From Microbacterium atlanticum (GTDB taxonomy: Bacteria; Actinomycetota; Actinomycetes; Actinomycetales; Microbacteriaceae), in contig NZ_CP063813.1 in the NCBI RefSeq assembly GCF_015277815.1, positions 3,410,001 through 3,474,000 of the forward strand: a stretch of DNA of 64,000 nucleotides, read 5' to 3'. This document shows, one piece after another, positions 41,597-49,592 of this stretch. Each line of letters begins with the position of its first letter. The first letter of the stretch is position 1. Below the pieces are notes generated by a model. That model saw only the letters and a list, made by a program, of their open reading frames with translations. It was not told the DNA's origin and did not search any database. The position numbers were made by a program, and so were the translations under genes.

Positions 41597-42595
41597 CTAG
41601 AGGATGGCGAGCGGGTTGACCGGCGAGCCGACCGCCCCCGTGATGGGGAGGGTCGGTGCGGTGAGGAGGAAGTCGTACCGGCCCAGTCTGCGGCACGCCT
41701 CGGCCAGTTCGTCGAGGCTCCACATCTCGCCGATCGACAGTCCCATGTTCGGGATCACGACCTGGTGCAGCGGCTGGAACGAGGGCGCGTCGAACTCGTT
41801 CGGACGCACCTCGAACCCCCACGTGTCGGTCGCGATGCCGGCGATCTCGGTGCGGTGCAGCCAGCCCGCGGTCGTGAGGGAGAGCCCCGCCGCCGATCCG
41901 CCGGCGTAGCCGTTCCAGCCCTCGCGGAGGGCGCGGGTGTAGCGGCCGGTGCGCACGACGACGATGTCGCCGCGGCCGACCGCGCTCGAAGACCCCTGCG
42001 CCGCGATGGTCGCGTCGAGGTCGGCGGCGGTGATGGCGTAGCCGTCCTCGAGCTCGCCCGACTCGGGGCGGAGGTGGGCCGCGACGTCGAGCAGCACGCC
42101 GCGGGTCACGAAGGAGGTCGCGGTGTGCTCGATGCCCGTGACGAGGTCGCCGTCGCTCGTGACGACATCGCCGGCGCGGCGGCCGTTCCACGCCATGCCG
42201 TGGTCGAAGATGTGGCCGAGCCCGTCCCACTGGGTGGAGCACTGCAGCGGCATCGCGATGACGTCGTCCGCGCCGCCGATGCCGTGCGGGAAGCCCTGGT
42301 TGCCGCGTTCGGCATCGGTGCCGGTGTCGGTCATCGTGTGGACGGGATTGGTGCGGCGGCGCCATCCCGTCTGCGGCCCGTCGGTGTCGAAGGACTGCGC
42401 GAGCGACACGACGACCCCTTCGCGGACGAGGGATGCCGCGTGCACGCGCTTGGCCGCGTCGATGAAGTTGAGGGTGCCCAGCACGTCGTCCTCGCCCCAG
42501 CGGCCCCAGTTGCGATACGCCTCGGCGCGCGCGGCGATCTCGGCCTCGGGATTCTGGCGGTCGAGGTCCGCGGGGTTCTCGCTCGGGCCGGTCAT
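41597..42595 (-). CDS. cyclase family protein
   Basis: A 332-residue metal-dependent hydrolase of the cyclase/PF04199 group, of the longer type with the N-terminal NWGRWGEDDVLGTLNFI. The metal region reads LQCSTQWDGLGHIFDHGMAWNG, and an RTGRYTR motif follows. Family members open or hydrolyse formamides, lactones and related products. Its ATG overlaps the TGA of the FAH gene upstream; a 40-bp gap separates it from the monooxygenase gene. It is not close to the cyclase at 8443. Confidence 0.83.
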   Translation of the reverse strand: MTGPSENPADLDRQNPEAEIAARAEAYRNWGRWGEDDVLGTLNFIDAAKRVHAASLVREGVVVSLAQSFDTDGPQTGWRRRTNPVHTMTDTGTDAERGNQGFPHGIGGADDVIAMPLQCSTQWDGLGHIFDHGMAWNGRRAGDVVTSDGDLVTGIEHTATSFVTRGVLLDVAAHLRPESGELEDGYAITAADLDATIAAQGSSSAVGRGDIVVVRTGRYTRALREGWNGYAGGSAAGLSLTTAGWLHRTEIAGIATDTWGFEVRPNEFDAPSFQPLHQVVIPNMGLSIGEMWSLDELAEACRRLGRYDFLLTAPTLPITGAVGSPVNPLAIL

Positions 42596-43575
42596 ACCGC
42601 GGGCCCCTCTGCCAGGCACCGGACCACCTGGGTGCCGAGGCCCTCGACGGTGCCGGTCATGACGTCGCCGTCGCGCAGGTACCGCTTCCAGTGCTGGCCG
42701 TTGCCGGCGGGGCTTCCCGTCAGCAGGAGGTCGCCCGGCAGGAGCGGGAGGGTCTGGGATGCCGCGGCGACGAGCGTCTTCACATCGAAGACCAGCTCGG
42801 CGGTCGTGGCATCCTGCATCACGTCACCGTTGAGCTCGAGCTTCACCGACAGGTCGCTCGCGTCGACGAAGGTCGACGGCACGAGGAAGGGACCCGTGGG
42901 AAGGAATCCCGGCGCGTTCTTGGAGCGGAACCAGTCGGCGCCGATGTCGCCCACGTCGGGCGGGAAGACCCGGTCGCGCGTGGTGATGTCGTTGACGATC
43001 GTGTAGCCGGCGACATGGTCCAGCGCGTGCTCGGCGTCGACGCGGAACGCCTCCCGGCCGATCACGACGGCGAGCTCGAGCTCCCAGTCGTGCGTCTCGC
43101 TGTAGTCCGGCAGCACGAGCGGCTCGTCGTCGCCGACGACGCACTGCGGCAGGCCCAGGAAGATGAACGGCCGCCCGCTCGCGGCACGCGCGTCCATGAT
43201 CCGCTCGGCCTTGGCGCGCACCTCGTCGGGCGACTGCCCCGCCTCGCCGCCCTTGGTCAGCCCGGCCATGATCAGCTGCACGACGTGCGTGCGGTAGTTG
43301 GCGCCCGCCTGGAGCACCTGGCGGGGCTCGACCGGAGCCGTGAGGACGACGTCTGCCAGCGGCATCCATCCGTCGCCGTCTGCTTGGGCGAGCCCGGCCA
43401 GACGGTCCCAGTCGGGGTGGGAGAGGAAGGAGTTGAGGTCCGCCGCGCCGAGGTCGTCGGCCGACAGCGGCCGGATGCGGTCGCCCGCGACGAGGCCCAG
43501 ACGCACGGAATCGCCGTCGCGGTAGCGGGCGAGGGCGAAGGGGGCGGTCAGTCCCGCGGTCGACGTCGTCGTCAT
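42592..43575 (-). CDS. fumarylacetoacetate hydrolase family protein
   Basis: A 327-residue FAH-fold enzyme. An N-terminal domain of about 100 residues precedes the catalytic part with DWELELAVVIG and VNDITTRDRVFPPD. The closing motif is GSPAGNGQHW. It is the second gene of the ring-cleavage operon, after a 77-bp gap with a strong hairpin. It is a plausible hydrolase or decarboxylase of the extradiol product. Confidence 0.85.
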   Translation of the reverse strand: MTTTSTAGLTAPFALARYRDGDSVRLGLVAGDRIRPLSADDLGAADLNSFLSHPDWDRLAGLAQADGDGWMPLADVVLTAPVEPRQVLQAGANYRTHVVQLIMAGLTKGGEAGQSPDEVRAKAERIMDARAASGRPFIFLGLPQCVVGDDEPLVLPDYSETHDWELELAVVIGREAFRVDAEHALDHVAGYTIVNDITTRDRVFPPDVGDIGADWFRSKNAPGFLPTGPFLVPSTFVDASDLSVKLELNGDVMQDATTAELVFDVKTLVAAASQTLPLLPGDLLLTGSPAGNGQHWKRYLRDGDVMTGTVEGLGTQVVRCLAEGPAV

Positions 43576-43608
43576 CGTTTCTCCATGTCGGTGGTTCGCA
43601 ACGTGGTG

Positions 43609-43646
43609 CGAGGGTGGGGACGCCGGGATCGGCATCCCCACCCTCG
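43609..43646 (-). terminator. hairpin after the VOC dioxygenase gene
   Basis: CGAGGGTGGGGA (43609-43620) pairs perfectly with TCCCCACCCTCG (43635-43646) over a 14-base loop. It lies seven bases after the dioxygenase stop codon and would reduce read-through into the rest of the operon. Confidence 0.6.
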
Positions 43647-43652
43647 AGCCTG

Positions 43653-44675
43653 TCAGCCCTGGCCGTGCTTGGCGTAGGGGTTGAAGAGCGCTGCCTTGAT
43701 CTCGTCCGGGACGCCCTCCTCGGTCGCCGACGGGCCGTCGGCAGGCGGGAACGACTCGGTCATCGACATCGGCATGGCGCTGTTGCGGTAGAAGTTGTTC
43801 GAGCCCTGCGACGGCCGCCAGGTCTGCGCGTCCCAGTCGGGCACGTAGTTGCGGTAGCCGCCCGTGTTCAGCTCGATGCGCAGCGACGACGGCTCGCGGT
43901 AGTACAGGAAGTTCTGCTCGCCGATGCCGTGGATCGACGGCCCGTACTCGATCGGGTAGCCGTTCTCCATGAGCACGTCGGCCGCGATGAGGAGCTCCTC
44001 GCGGGTGTCGACCCAGAAGGCGTAGTGGTTGACGCGGCCGGCGCGCGTCGAGCCGTCCAGGACCACGCCGAGGTCGTGCGACTTCTCGTTCGTCGTGAGC
44101 ACCGAGAACACCGAGATGTCAGCCTCGTCGAGCTGCGTGCGGGCCATGAAGCGGAAGCCGAGCACGTCGACGTACCACTTCACGAAGGCGTCGACGTCGC
44201 TCGTCGCGATCGTCACGTGGTCGAGCTGGCGCGGGGCGCCGGCGACCTTGCTGCGACGCGAGGGGCGGTCGGGGTAGATCGACGCGGCGTCGCCCTCGGT
44301 GTCGTGGTGGCGCGTGACGTCCCAGTGGAGCGTCAGGGTGTGACCCCACGGGCCGGTGAAACGGTAGGCGCGGCCGATCTTGTGCACGTCGACCCACTCG
44401 CCCTGGACGCCGGCGGCCTCGACCCGCTTGGCGGCCTCCTCGAGCGCCTCGGGGCTCGAGGTGCGCCACGCGGCCGTGACCAGCGTGGGCTCGTCGCCGG
44501 GCACGACGACGACGCTGTAGGCGTAGTAGTCGCCCCAGCAGCGCAGGTAGACGGCACCGTCGACGCGGTCGACGACCGTCAGGCCGACCTGGTTGACGTA
44601 GAAGTCGACGGATGCCTCGACATCCGGCGACGAGATCTCCACGTAGGAGAGGTGGGAGAGGAGCTTGATCATCAT
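43653..44675 (-). CDS. VOC family extradiol ring-cleavage dioxygenase
   Basis: A 340-residue type I extradiol dioxygenase with two VOC modules (about 5-120 and 148-270). The Fe(II) ligands are H153 (LDHVTIA), H217 (VNHYAFW) and E268 (LRIELN), and the C-terminal SGGYRNY-like segment reads TGGYRNYVPDW, as in catechol 2,3-dioxygenases. It would cleave a catechol or trihydroxybenzene next to the diol. Two ATGs are adjacent; AAGGG precedes them. First gene of the operon that runs to 38454. Confidence 0.88.
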   Translation of the reverse strand: MMIKLLSHLSYVEISSPDVEASVDFYVNQVGLTVVDRVDGAVYLRCWGDYYAYSVVVVPGDEPTLVTAAWRTSSPEALEEAAKRVEAAGVQGEWVDVHKIGRAYRFTGPWGHTLTLHWDVTRHHDTEGDAASIYPDRPSRRSKVAGAPRQLDHVTIATSDVDAFVKWYVDVLGFRFMARTQLDEADISVFSVLTTNEKSHDLGVVLDGSTRAGRVNHYAFWVDTREELLIAADVLMENGYPIEYGPSIHGIGEQNFLYYREPSSLRIELNTGGYRNYVPDWDAQTWRPSQGSNNFYRNSAMPMSMTESFPPADGPSATEEGVPDEIKAALFNPYAKHGQG

Positions 44676-44736
44676 CGACCCTTTCGGAAGAGAGTTGGCG
44701 GGTGATCCCGAATCAACTTTCGTCCGAGTCGGGCGT

Positions 44737-44769
44737 ATCCGGGAATCCCATATCGGCTATCTCCCGGAT
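44737..44769. promoter_or_regulatory. inverted repeat upstream of the ring-cleavage operon
   Basis: ATCCGGGA (44737-44744) and TCCCGGAT (44762-44769) are perfect 8-bp arms 17 bases apart. It is ten bases after the stop codon of the gene at 44779 and 62 bases before the dioxygenase start, so it may be that gene's terminator, an operator, or both. Confidence 0.4.
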
Positions 44770-44778
44770 CAGCAGCGT

Positions 44779-45555
44779 TTATGAAAGCCCTCGGGCCACC
44801 ACGGCCGAGGACAGCGCGTCGTCGCGCGCGAAATCGTCGACGTCTCGAGGAGCAGCGCCATCGGCGACGGCGGCCACCGCGCGCCGCAGCGCGACGCGCG
44901 CGGGCGATTCGAACAGCCGCGGAGCTTGGCGGTGGCCGGCGCCGTCGCGGACCTCGATGCACTGCCGGTGCTCGTCGCCGTCGTACTCGACTCTGGTCGG
45001 TCCGAGTCCGGTCACCCGGATACGGCCGAGTGGCGGAGCGCCGGGGCTCGCGGCGGCGACGAGGCTCACCGCGACGCCGCCCGCACCCTCCAGGAGGGCC
45101 AGTCCGCGGCCCGCCTCCGACACGCCGGACGCCGGCGACGGCACCCCCATCTCGCCGACGAAGACGCGCGCCCACCCGACGGCGTCGCGCATCGCGTCGG
45201 GCAGGGACACTGCCGGAGCGTGGCACTCCACGACCGCGCCCGGGAACGGCTCCGCACCGTCCAGCGCCCGTCGGAGAGCCTGCACCGCGTCGGCCCGCAG
45301 CAGCGCGCGTTCGAGCACGATCGGAACCCCCGACCGCCCCAGCTCGGCGAGCGCCTCGGCGGCTGCCACCCGCGGGCGGCTGACCACGACGGCGGCCGCC
45401 CCGGCGCCGATCGCCCGGGCTGCGGCATCCGTCCACCGCTCACCGCTGACCGCGACGACGGCACCGGCGGGGTCGTCGGTGAGCCGAACGCTCTCCGGCA
45501 GTTCGGCCGCGGCGACGCGGTACGACGGCAGGGCCGTCTGCAGCGCGGCGCTCAT
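44779..45555 (-). CDS. Gfo/Idh-like partial or degenerate protein, unknown
   Basis: A 258-residue protein without a clear Rossmann glycine motif. The middle looks like the tail of a nucleotide-binding domain (AAAVVVSRPRVAAAEALAELGRSGVPIVLERALL), and the C-terminal part (LFESPARVALRRAVAAVADG) resembles the dimer domain of Gfo/Idh/MocA proteins. It overlaps the true Gfo/Idh gene at 45552 by four bases. It may be a non-catalytic partner subunit. I do not recognise a specific family. Confidence 0.6.
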   Translation of the reverse strand: MSAALQTALPSYRVAAAELPESVRLTDDPAGAVVAVSGERWTDAAARAIGAGAAAVVVSRPRVAAAEALAELGRSGVPIVLERALLRADAVQALRRALDGAEPFPGAVVECHAPAVSLPDAMRDAVGWARVFVGEMGVPSPASGVSEAGRGLALLEGAGGVAVSLVAAASPGAPPLGRIRVTGLGPTRVEYDGDEHRQCIEVRDGAGHRQAPRLFESPARVALRRAVAAVADGAAPRDVDDFARDDALSSAVVARGLS

Positions 45556-46583
45556 GCCGTCACCCCCGCGAGGGCGGCGGCCTGGTCCGCCAGCGCGACG
45601 GTGTACCGCACGTCGTCGAGGAGCTCGTCGTACTCGACGGGCATGCCGCTGTCGATCAGCTCGGCGAGCGCCCGCCACTCGGCGACGTAGCCGTCGTCGG
45701 GATGCCGATCGTAGGCGGTGTCGCGGCCGTCCGCGGCGAGCACCCTGACCCCGGCGCTTCCCGCGTGCACGAAGGCCGGCGGGAAGTTCACATCCACCCG
45801 GTCGCGCGCCGTCGTGACGGTGATGCGCCAGAGCGCGTCGGCGCCCCCGGGCAGCATGACGGTGCAGAACTGGACGGGCACGCCGCTTGCGATGAACCCC
45901 ACGGCGAAGCCGATCGGCGCGAGGGCGCGCGCGAAGACGACGCGCTCGAACTGCGGCGCGAGGTCGCGCACCAGCGGCAGATCGTGGATCGCGAGGCCCG
46001 TCAGGAGCGCCCGGACGACGCCCGCGGCGACTTCGGGGCGCGACAGATCGAGGGCGGGGCGGGCGGCGAACGGGGCCGCCACTTCGGTGACCACGTCGTG
46101 ATACCGGCCGTTCGGCGGAAGCGCGAGGGTCACCGAGAGGGAGACCACGGGTCCGCCGGAGGCCGAGAGGTGATGGCGGGCGCGTCCCCAGGCGGGGTCG
46201 TAGTAGTGGTTGGTGCCGACGATGAGCGGGATCGCCGCAGCGCGGCACGCCTCGACGGCCCTCTCGGCGTCGGCGACGGTCGTGGCGATGGGCTTCTCGC
46301 AGAAGATCGCCCGCTTGCCGGCCGCGACGGCCGCCAGGATCTGCTCCGCATGCTCCTCGGGCGGGCTGCAGATCGCCACCACGTCGACCTCGGGGTCGGC
46401 GAGGAGCCGGTCCACGCCGGTCGACCGGCGCGCGCCGCTGCGGGCGGCGAGCGCGGCGGCCCGGCCGCTGCCGGCGTCGGCCACGTGCGTGACAGTGAAC
46501 AGATCGCCCAGCCGGGCCAGTGTCGGCAGATGCAGCGCCGCAACGCCCGGTCCGGCCCCGATCACGCCGACACGATGGGTCAT
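45552..46583 (-). CDS. Gfo/Idh/MocA family oxidoreductase
   Basis: A 343-residue NAD(P)-dependent sugar oxidoreductase. It has GVIGAGPGVAALHLP at the N-terminus, VVAICSPPEEHAEQIL, and the family EKP motif (FCEKPIATTVADAE). The usual active-site His region is TGLAIHDLPLVRDL. It is divergent from the ROK regulator at 46689 and is followed by the degenerate partner gene. The substrate is probably a sugar or keto sugar from glycoside breakdown. Confidence 0.87.
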   Translation of the reverse strand: MTHRVGVIGAGPGVAALHLPTLARLGDLFTVTHVADAGSGRAAALAARSGARRSTGVDRLLADPEVDVVAICSPPEEHAEQILAAVAAGKRAIFCEKPIATTVADAERAVEACRAAAIPLIVGTNHYYDPAWGRARHHLSASGGPVVSLSVTLALPPNGRYHDVVTEVAAPFAARPALDLSRPEVAAGVVRALLTGLAIHDLPLVRDLAPQFERVVFARALAPIGFAVGFIASGVPVQFCTVMLPGGADALWRITVTTARDRVDVNFPPAFVHAGSAGVRVLAADGRDTAYDRHPDDGYVAEWRALAELIDSGMPVEYDELLDDVRYTVALADQAAALAGVTA

Positions 46584-46592
46584 CGTCGTCCT

Positions 46593-46623
46593 CCCACTTT
46601 CGCTTGAACTGTACCTAAGTGGG
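46593..46623. promoter_or_regulatory. inverted repeat in the Gfo/Idh-ROK divergent region
   Basis: CCCACTT (46593-46599) and AAGTGGG (46617-46623) are perfect 7-bp arms with a 17-base spacer, placed between the two start codons. A ROK operator or a composite site is possible. A TATAGA box at 46636-46641 could serve the rightward gene. Confidence 0.4.
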
Positions 46624-46688
46624 GAACGCTTTGACTATAGATGCGCCAAAATCGGTCGCAGACGCACGCAGTTATGCAACAATCGACC

Positions 46689-47966
46689 ATGGCCAGGGAG
46701 TCCACCTTGCGTTTCGGCGCCCAGACAGACGAGATGACGAGCCTGCTGCGCATCGTCAACATGGTGCGCACGGGCGAGGCATCCACCCGCCCCGAGATCG
46801 GCCGGGTGACGGGGCTCGGCCGTGGAGTCGTGACCCAGCGGGTCGACCACGCGATCGAGATGGGATACCTCGCCGACGGCGAATTCGGTCCCTCGTCGGG
46901 CGGCCGGGCTCCGCGCACCCTGCGCTTCCGCGGCGAGGCCGGGCGCATCGTCGTGTGCGCGCTCGGCGCGCTCCACATCCACGTCGGCGTCACCCACCTC
47001 GACGGCGACGTCCTCGACGAGGCGCACGAGGCGTGGGACATCTCCCGCGGGCCCGCCGAGACGCTCGACAAGGCCCTGAGCATGGTCGACGCCGTCCTCG
47101 CCCGCACCCCGGACGTGCCGGTGTGGGGAATCGGCGTCGGGGTTCCGGGCCCGGTTGACTTCGACAGCGGCCGCCCGGTCGCACCGCCGATCATGCCCGG
47201 CTGGAACGGATTCGACGTGCGGCGCCGGTTCGAGCAGCGCTACGACGTGCCGGTATGGGTCGACAACGACGTCAACCTCCTCACCTTCGGGGAACGCGCG
47301 CGACGCGGCGACGACACCCTCGATCTGATCTACTGCAAGATCGGCTCGGGCATCGGCGCCGGGCTGCTGTCGCACGGCCACATCCACCGCGGCGTCAACG
47401 GCGCCGCCGGAGACATCGGCCACGTGCGCGTGCGCGACTCCGACGTACCCTGCCGGTGCGGCAAGGTCGGATGCCTCGAGGCTGTCGCCGGCGGGTGGGC
47501 ATTGATCCGCGACGCGCAGGCCGAGATCGAGGCCGGTGCCGCGGGGATGCTCGCCGCGGCGGTGACCGCCGGTGAGGAGCTCACGCCGGAGCGCATCTCC
47601 TCCGCCGCGGAGGACGGCGACGCGCTGGCCATCCGCCTCGTGCAGCGCTCGGCGCGCGTCGTCGGCGAGTCGATCGCGGCGCTGGTCAACATGTTCAACC
47701 CGTCCGTGATAGTCATCGGCGGAGCGATGGCCGGGGCGGGCGAGCTGCTGCTCGCCGAGGTCCGCCAGCGGGTGTACGAACTCTCCATCCCCCTCGCCAC
47801 GCGCGACCTCACGATCGCCACCTCCGTGAACGACCGGCGGGAACCGCTGCGTGGAGGCGCCGAGATGGTGCGCGAGCAGCTGTTCGACGTGAGCTTCCCG
47901 CGGTGGTTCGGCGTGGGGAGGCCGACGATCGCGGCGACCCACGGGGCGCTCGACGAGGTCGCCTGA
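46689..47966 (+). CDS. ROK family transcriptional regulator
   Basis: A 425-residue ROK repressor. The helix-turn-helix is at about 15-70 (TRPEIGRVTGLGRGVVTQRVDHAIEMGYL). The sugar-kinase-like part has IGVGVPGPVDFDSG, VDNDVN, GSGIGAGLL, and the zinc cluster CRCGKVGCLEA. The start at 46689 places the HTH as in the paralog at 54806; ATGs at 46641 and 46674 are alternatives and no start has a good Shine-Dalgarno. It probably controls the neighbouring CGD-fusion and Gfo/Idh genes in response to a sugar. Confidence 0.88.
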   Translation: MARESTLRFGAQTDEMTSLLRIVNMVRTGEASTRPEIGRVTGLGRGVVTQRVDHAIEMGYLADGEFGPSSGGRAPRTLRFRGEAGRIVVCALGALHIHVGVTHLDGDVLDEAHEAWDISRGPAETLDKALSMVDAVLARTPDVPVWGIGVGVPGPVDFDSGRPVAPPIMPGWNGFDVRRRFEQRYDVPVWVDNDVNLLTFGERARRGDDTLDLIYCKIGSGIGAGLLSHGHIHRGVNGAAGDIGHVRVRDSDVPCRCGKVGCLEAVAGGWALIRDAQAEIEAGAAGMLAAAVTAGEELTPERISSAAEDGDALAIRLVQRSARVVGESIAALVNMFNPSVIVIGGAMAGAGELLLAEVRQRVYELSIPLATRDLTIATSVNDRREPLRGGAEMVREQLFDVSFPRWFGVGRPTIAATHGALDEVA

Positions 47967-47974
47967 CACACTTC

Positions 47975-47982
47975 TTTCGAAA
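47975..47982. promoter_or_regulatory. TTTCGAAA palindrome upstream of the CGD-fusion gene
   Basis: An 8-bp perfect palindrome starts nine bases after the ROK stop codon, followed by an A-rich AACAGACAAAAGC and a TAGCTT box at 47998-48003. It is AT-rich against the background. A regulator site is plausible but unproven. Confidence 0.35.
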
Positions 47983-48048
47983 ACAGACAAAAGCGTGTAG
48001 CTTCCTCTCTGAAGCCGGAGCGCCGGCCGAGAGAGGAAGCAGGCCCCG

Positions 48049-49497
48049 ATGACGCTGCCGATGCTGCTGGACGACGCCCTGATCACGACGCCTGCGGGAT
48101 TCGCCCTCCGGGTGAGCCTGCCGTGGATCCGCTCGATGCCGCTCGCCGCGGTGACCGACGTGTCCGTGTCGATCGACGGCGAGCAGGCTGCCGTGCACGC
48201 GGTGGTCGACGGGCGCGAGGTGCCTCCCGCGGAGCTGGCGGCGGAGACGTCGTGGTGGTTCATCCAGGACCGCGTCGAGCTCCGCGGCGATGCCGAGGTG
48301 TCGCCCGGCGCGCACGACGTCGCTCTCTCGTTCGCGCTCGTCGTCCCGTACCTGCAGGCGGGGCCGGCGGGGCCGCTCACTCTCCCCTTCCGCATGGAGC
48401 GCGCGCTCGTCGCGGGCGAGGCGACAGCCGTCGGCGGCGCGGCCGCGACCATGCCGGCGAGGACGACGGATGCCGCCGAGCCGGCGAGAGCGGCGGCGGC
48501 GCTGCCTTCCGCGTGGCCGCTGTCGGCCAGCGCCTTCAACTGGACTCCCCAGGTCATCCGGGCCGAGCGCACGGCCGAGGACATCGCGGTCGCCGTTGCC
48601 GCCGAAGGCATCAGCCGCACGCTGGAGATCGAGGCCGGCCAGGTGTGGCGCGGCTTCCCCGAGCCGTCGGACGATGAGGTCGATCGTCTGCGCGAGCGGC
48701 TGACGGCCGCCGGCGGCGCCGTGACGATCGTCGGGGCCAGCCTGGACGACTGGGCGCTGCCGGCCCGCCGGCGCACCGAGACCGAGCGACTCGGGTTCCT
48801 CGAGCCGCAGCTGCGGGCGGCCGCGCGCCTGGGCGCGATCGGGGTGCGCGTGCCGTTCGGCCAGGCAGGACCGGAGCTCCTGCGCCTCGCGCAGCCGGTG
48901 CTCGAGGAGCTGGGAGTCGTCCTCTTCGAAGAGATCCAGGGGCAGCAGACCCTCGACTCCCCCGCCGTCGCGGACAACCTCGCCCTCCTCGAGACGCTCG
49001 ACGACCCGCGCATCCGCGTGCTGATCGACATCAGCATGCTCATGCCGTCGCTGCCGCCCACCTACCTCGAGGAGCTCCGCCGCGGCGGACTCGACGAAGA
49101 GCTCGTCCGCCGGCTGGAACGTCAGTGGCGCGCGCCCGAGACGCACGAGGCCGTCGTCGCCGCGCTGCGCGGAGGGCGAGTGCCTCCCGCCGTGCACACG
49201 CTCTACATGAACCTGCTCGTGCGGTTCGGCCGCTCCGACGTCACCGACCTCGAGCCGCTCCTCCCGCTCACCTCGGGGGTTCATCTGAAGTTCTGGGACC
49301 TGGACGACACCGACGGGCGGGTCTCCCGCCCCATCGCCGACATCGGCTCGGCGCTGCGCCGCGTCGGGTTCACGGGCACCCTTACGAGCGAGTGGGGCGG
49401 GCACGAGTGGCTCGACGCCGACCCTGCCACGACGACCCGCGCACACCTCGAGCTCGCCCGGCGCGCACTGACCGAGGCATCCGTCCCCGCCGTATAG
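48049..49497 (+). CDS. fused C-glycoside deglycosidase: beta-like (DUF6379) domain joined to alpha-like TIM barrel
   Basis: One 482-residue chain. Residues 10-122 match the separate CGD beta-type protein at 60344: GFALRVSLPWIRSMPLAAVTDV, ETSWWFIQD, and VPYLQAGPAGPLTLPFRMERALV align with its QLPWYRSLWLSAVDDV, ETLWFVAD and LLYMQIAPG...VPVEREVVL. An Ala-rich linker spans 123-165. Residues 166-475 are a sugar phosphate isomerase/AP endonuclease 2-type barrel, the alpha fold, with metal ligands E294 or E295, D327, H412 and E448 and a nearby H452 (TSEWGGHEW). In known CGDs alpha and beta are separate subunits. A Shine-Dalgarno AGAGAGGAAG is upstream. Confidence 0.75.
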   Translation: MTLPMLLDDALITTPAGFALRVSLPWIRSMPLAAVTDVSVSIDGEQAAVHAVVDGREVPPAELAAETSWWFIQDRVELRGDAEVSPGAHDVALSFALVVPYLQAGPAGPLTLPFRMERALVAGEATAVGGAAATMPARTTDAAEPARAAAALPSAWPLSASAFNWTPQVIRAERTAEDIAVAVAAEGISRTLEIEAGQVWRGFPEPSDDEVDRLRERLTAAGGAVTIVGASLDDWALPARRRTETERLGFLEPQLRAAARLGAIGVRVPFGQAGPELLRLAQPVLEELGVVLFEEIQGQQTLDSPAVADNLALLETLDDPRIRVLIDISMLMPSLPPTYLEELRRGGLDEELVRRLERQWRAPETHEAVVAALRGGRVPPAVHTLYMNLLVRFGRSDVTDLEPLLPLTSGVHLKFWDLDDTDGRVSRPIADIGSALRRVGFTGTLTSEWGGHEWLDADPATTTRAHLELARRALTEASVPAV

Positions 49498-49498
49498 A

Positions 49499-49584
49499 CC
49501 GCCACAACGTCGGTCATCGCCCTCCGGTCGGGCCGACCGGACCGTTCCGCTCCGACGGGGCGGCGATCTCCGACGTTGTGGCGG
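49499..49584. terminator. nested inverted repeats between convergent genes
   Basis: CCGCCACAACGTCGG (49499-49513) and its exact complement (49570-49584) enclose a second hairpin, CCGGTCG-GGC-CGACCGG. It starts two bases after the CGD-fusion stop codon and faces the convergent Gfo/Idh gene. A related element lies at 56013-56096. Confidence 0.65.
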
Positions 49585-49592
49585 GCCGCGGG

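Noticed and set aside
44672..45436. Minus-strand frame ending next to the dioxygenase start, rich in Arg/Gly
   Set aside because: It is a shifted frame of the gene at 44779 with no family features.
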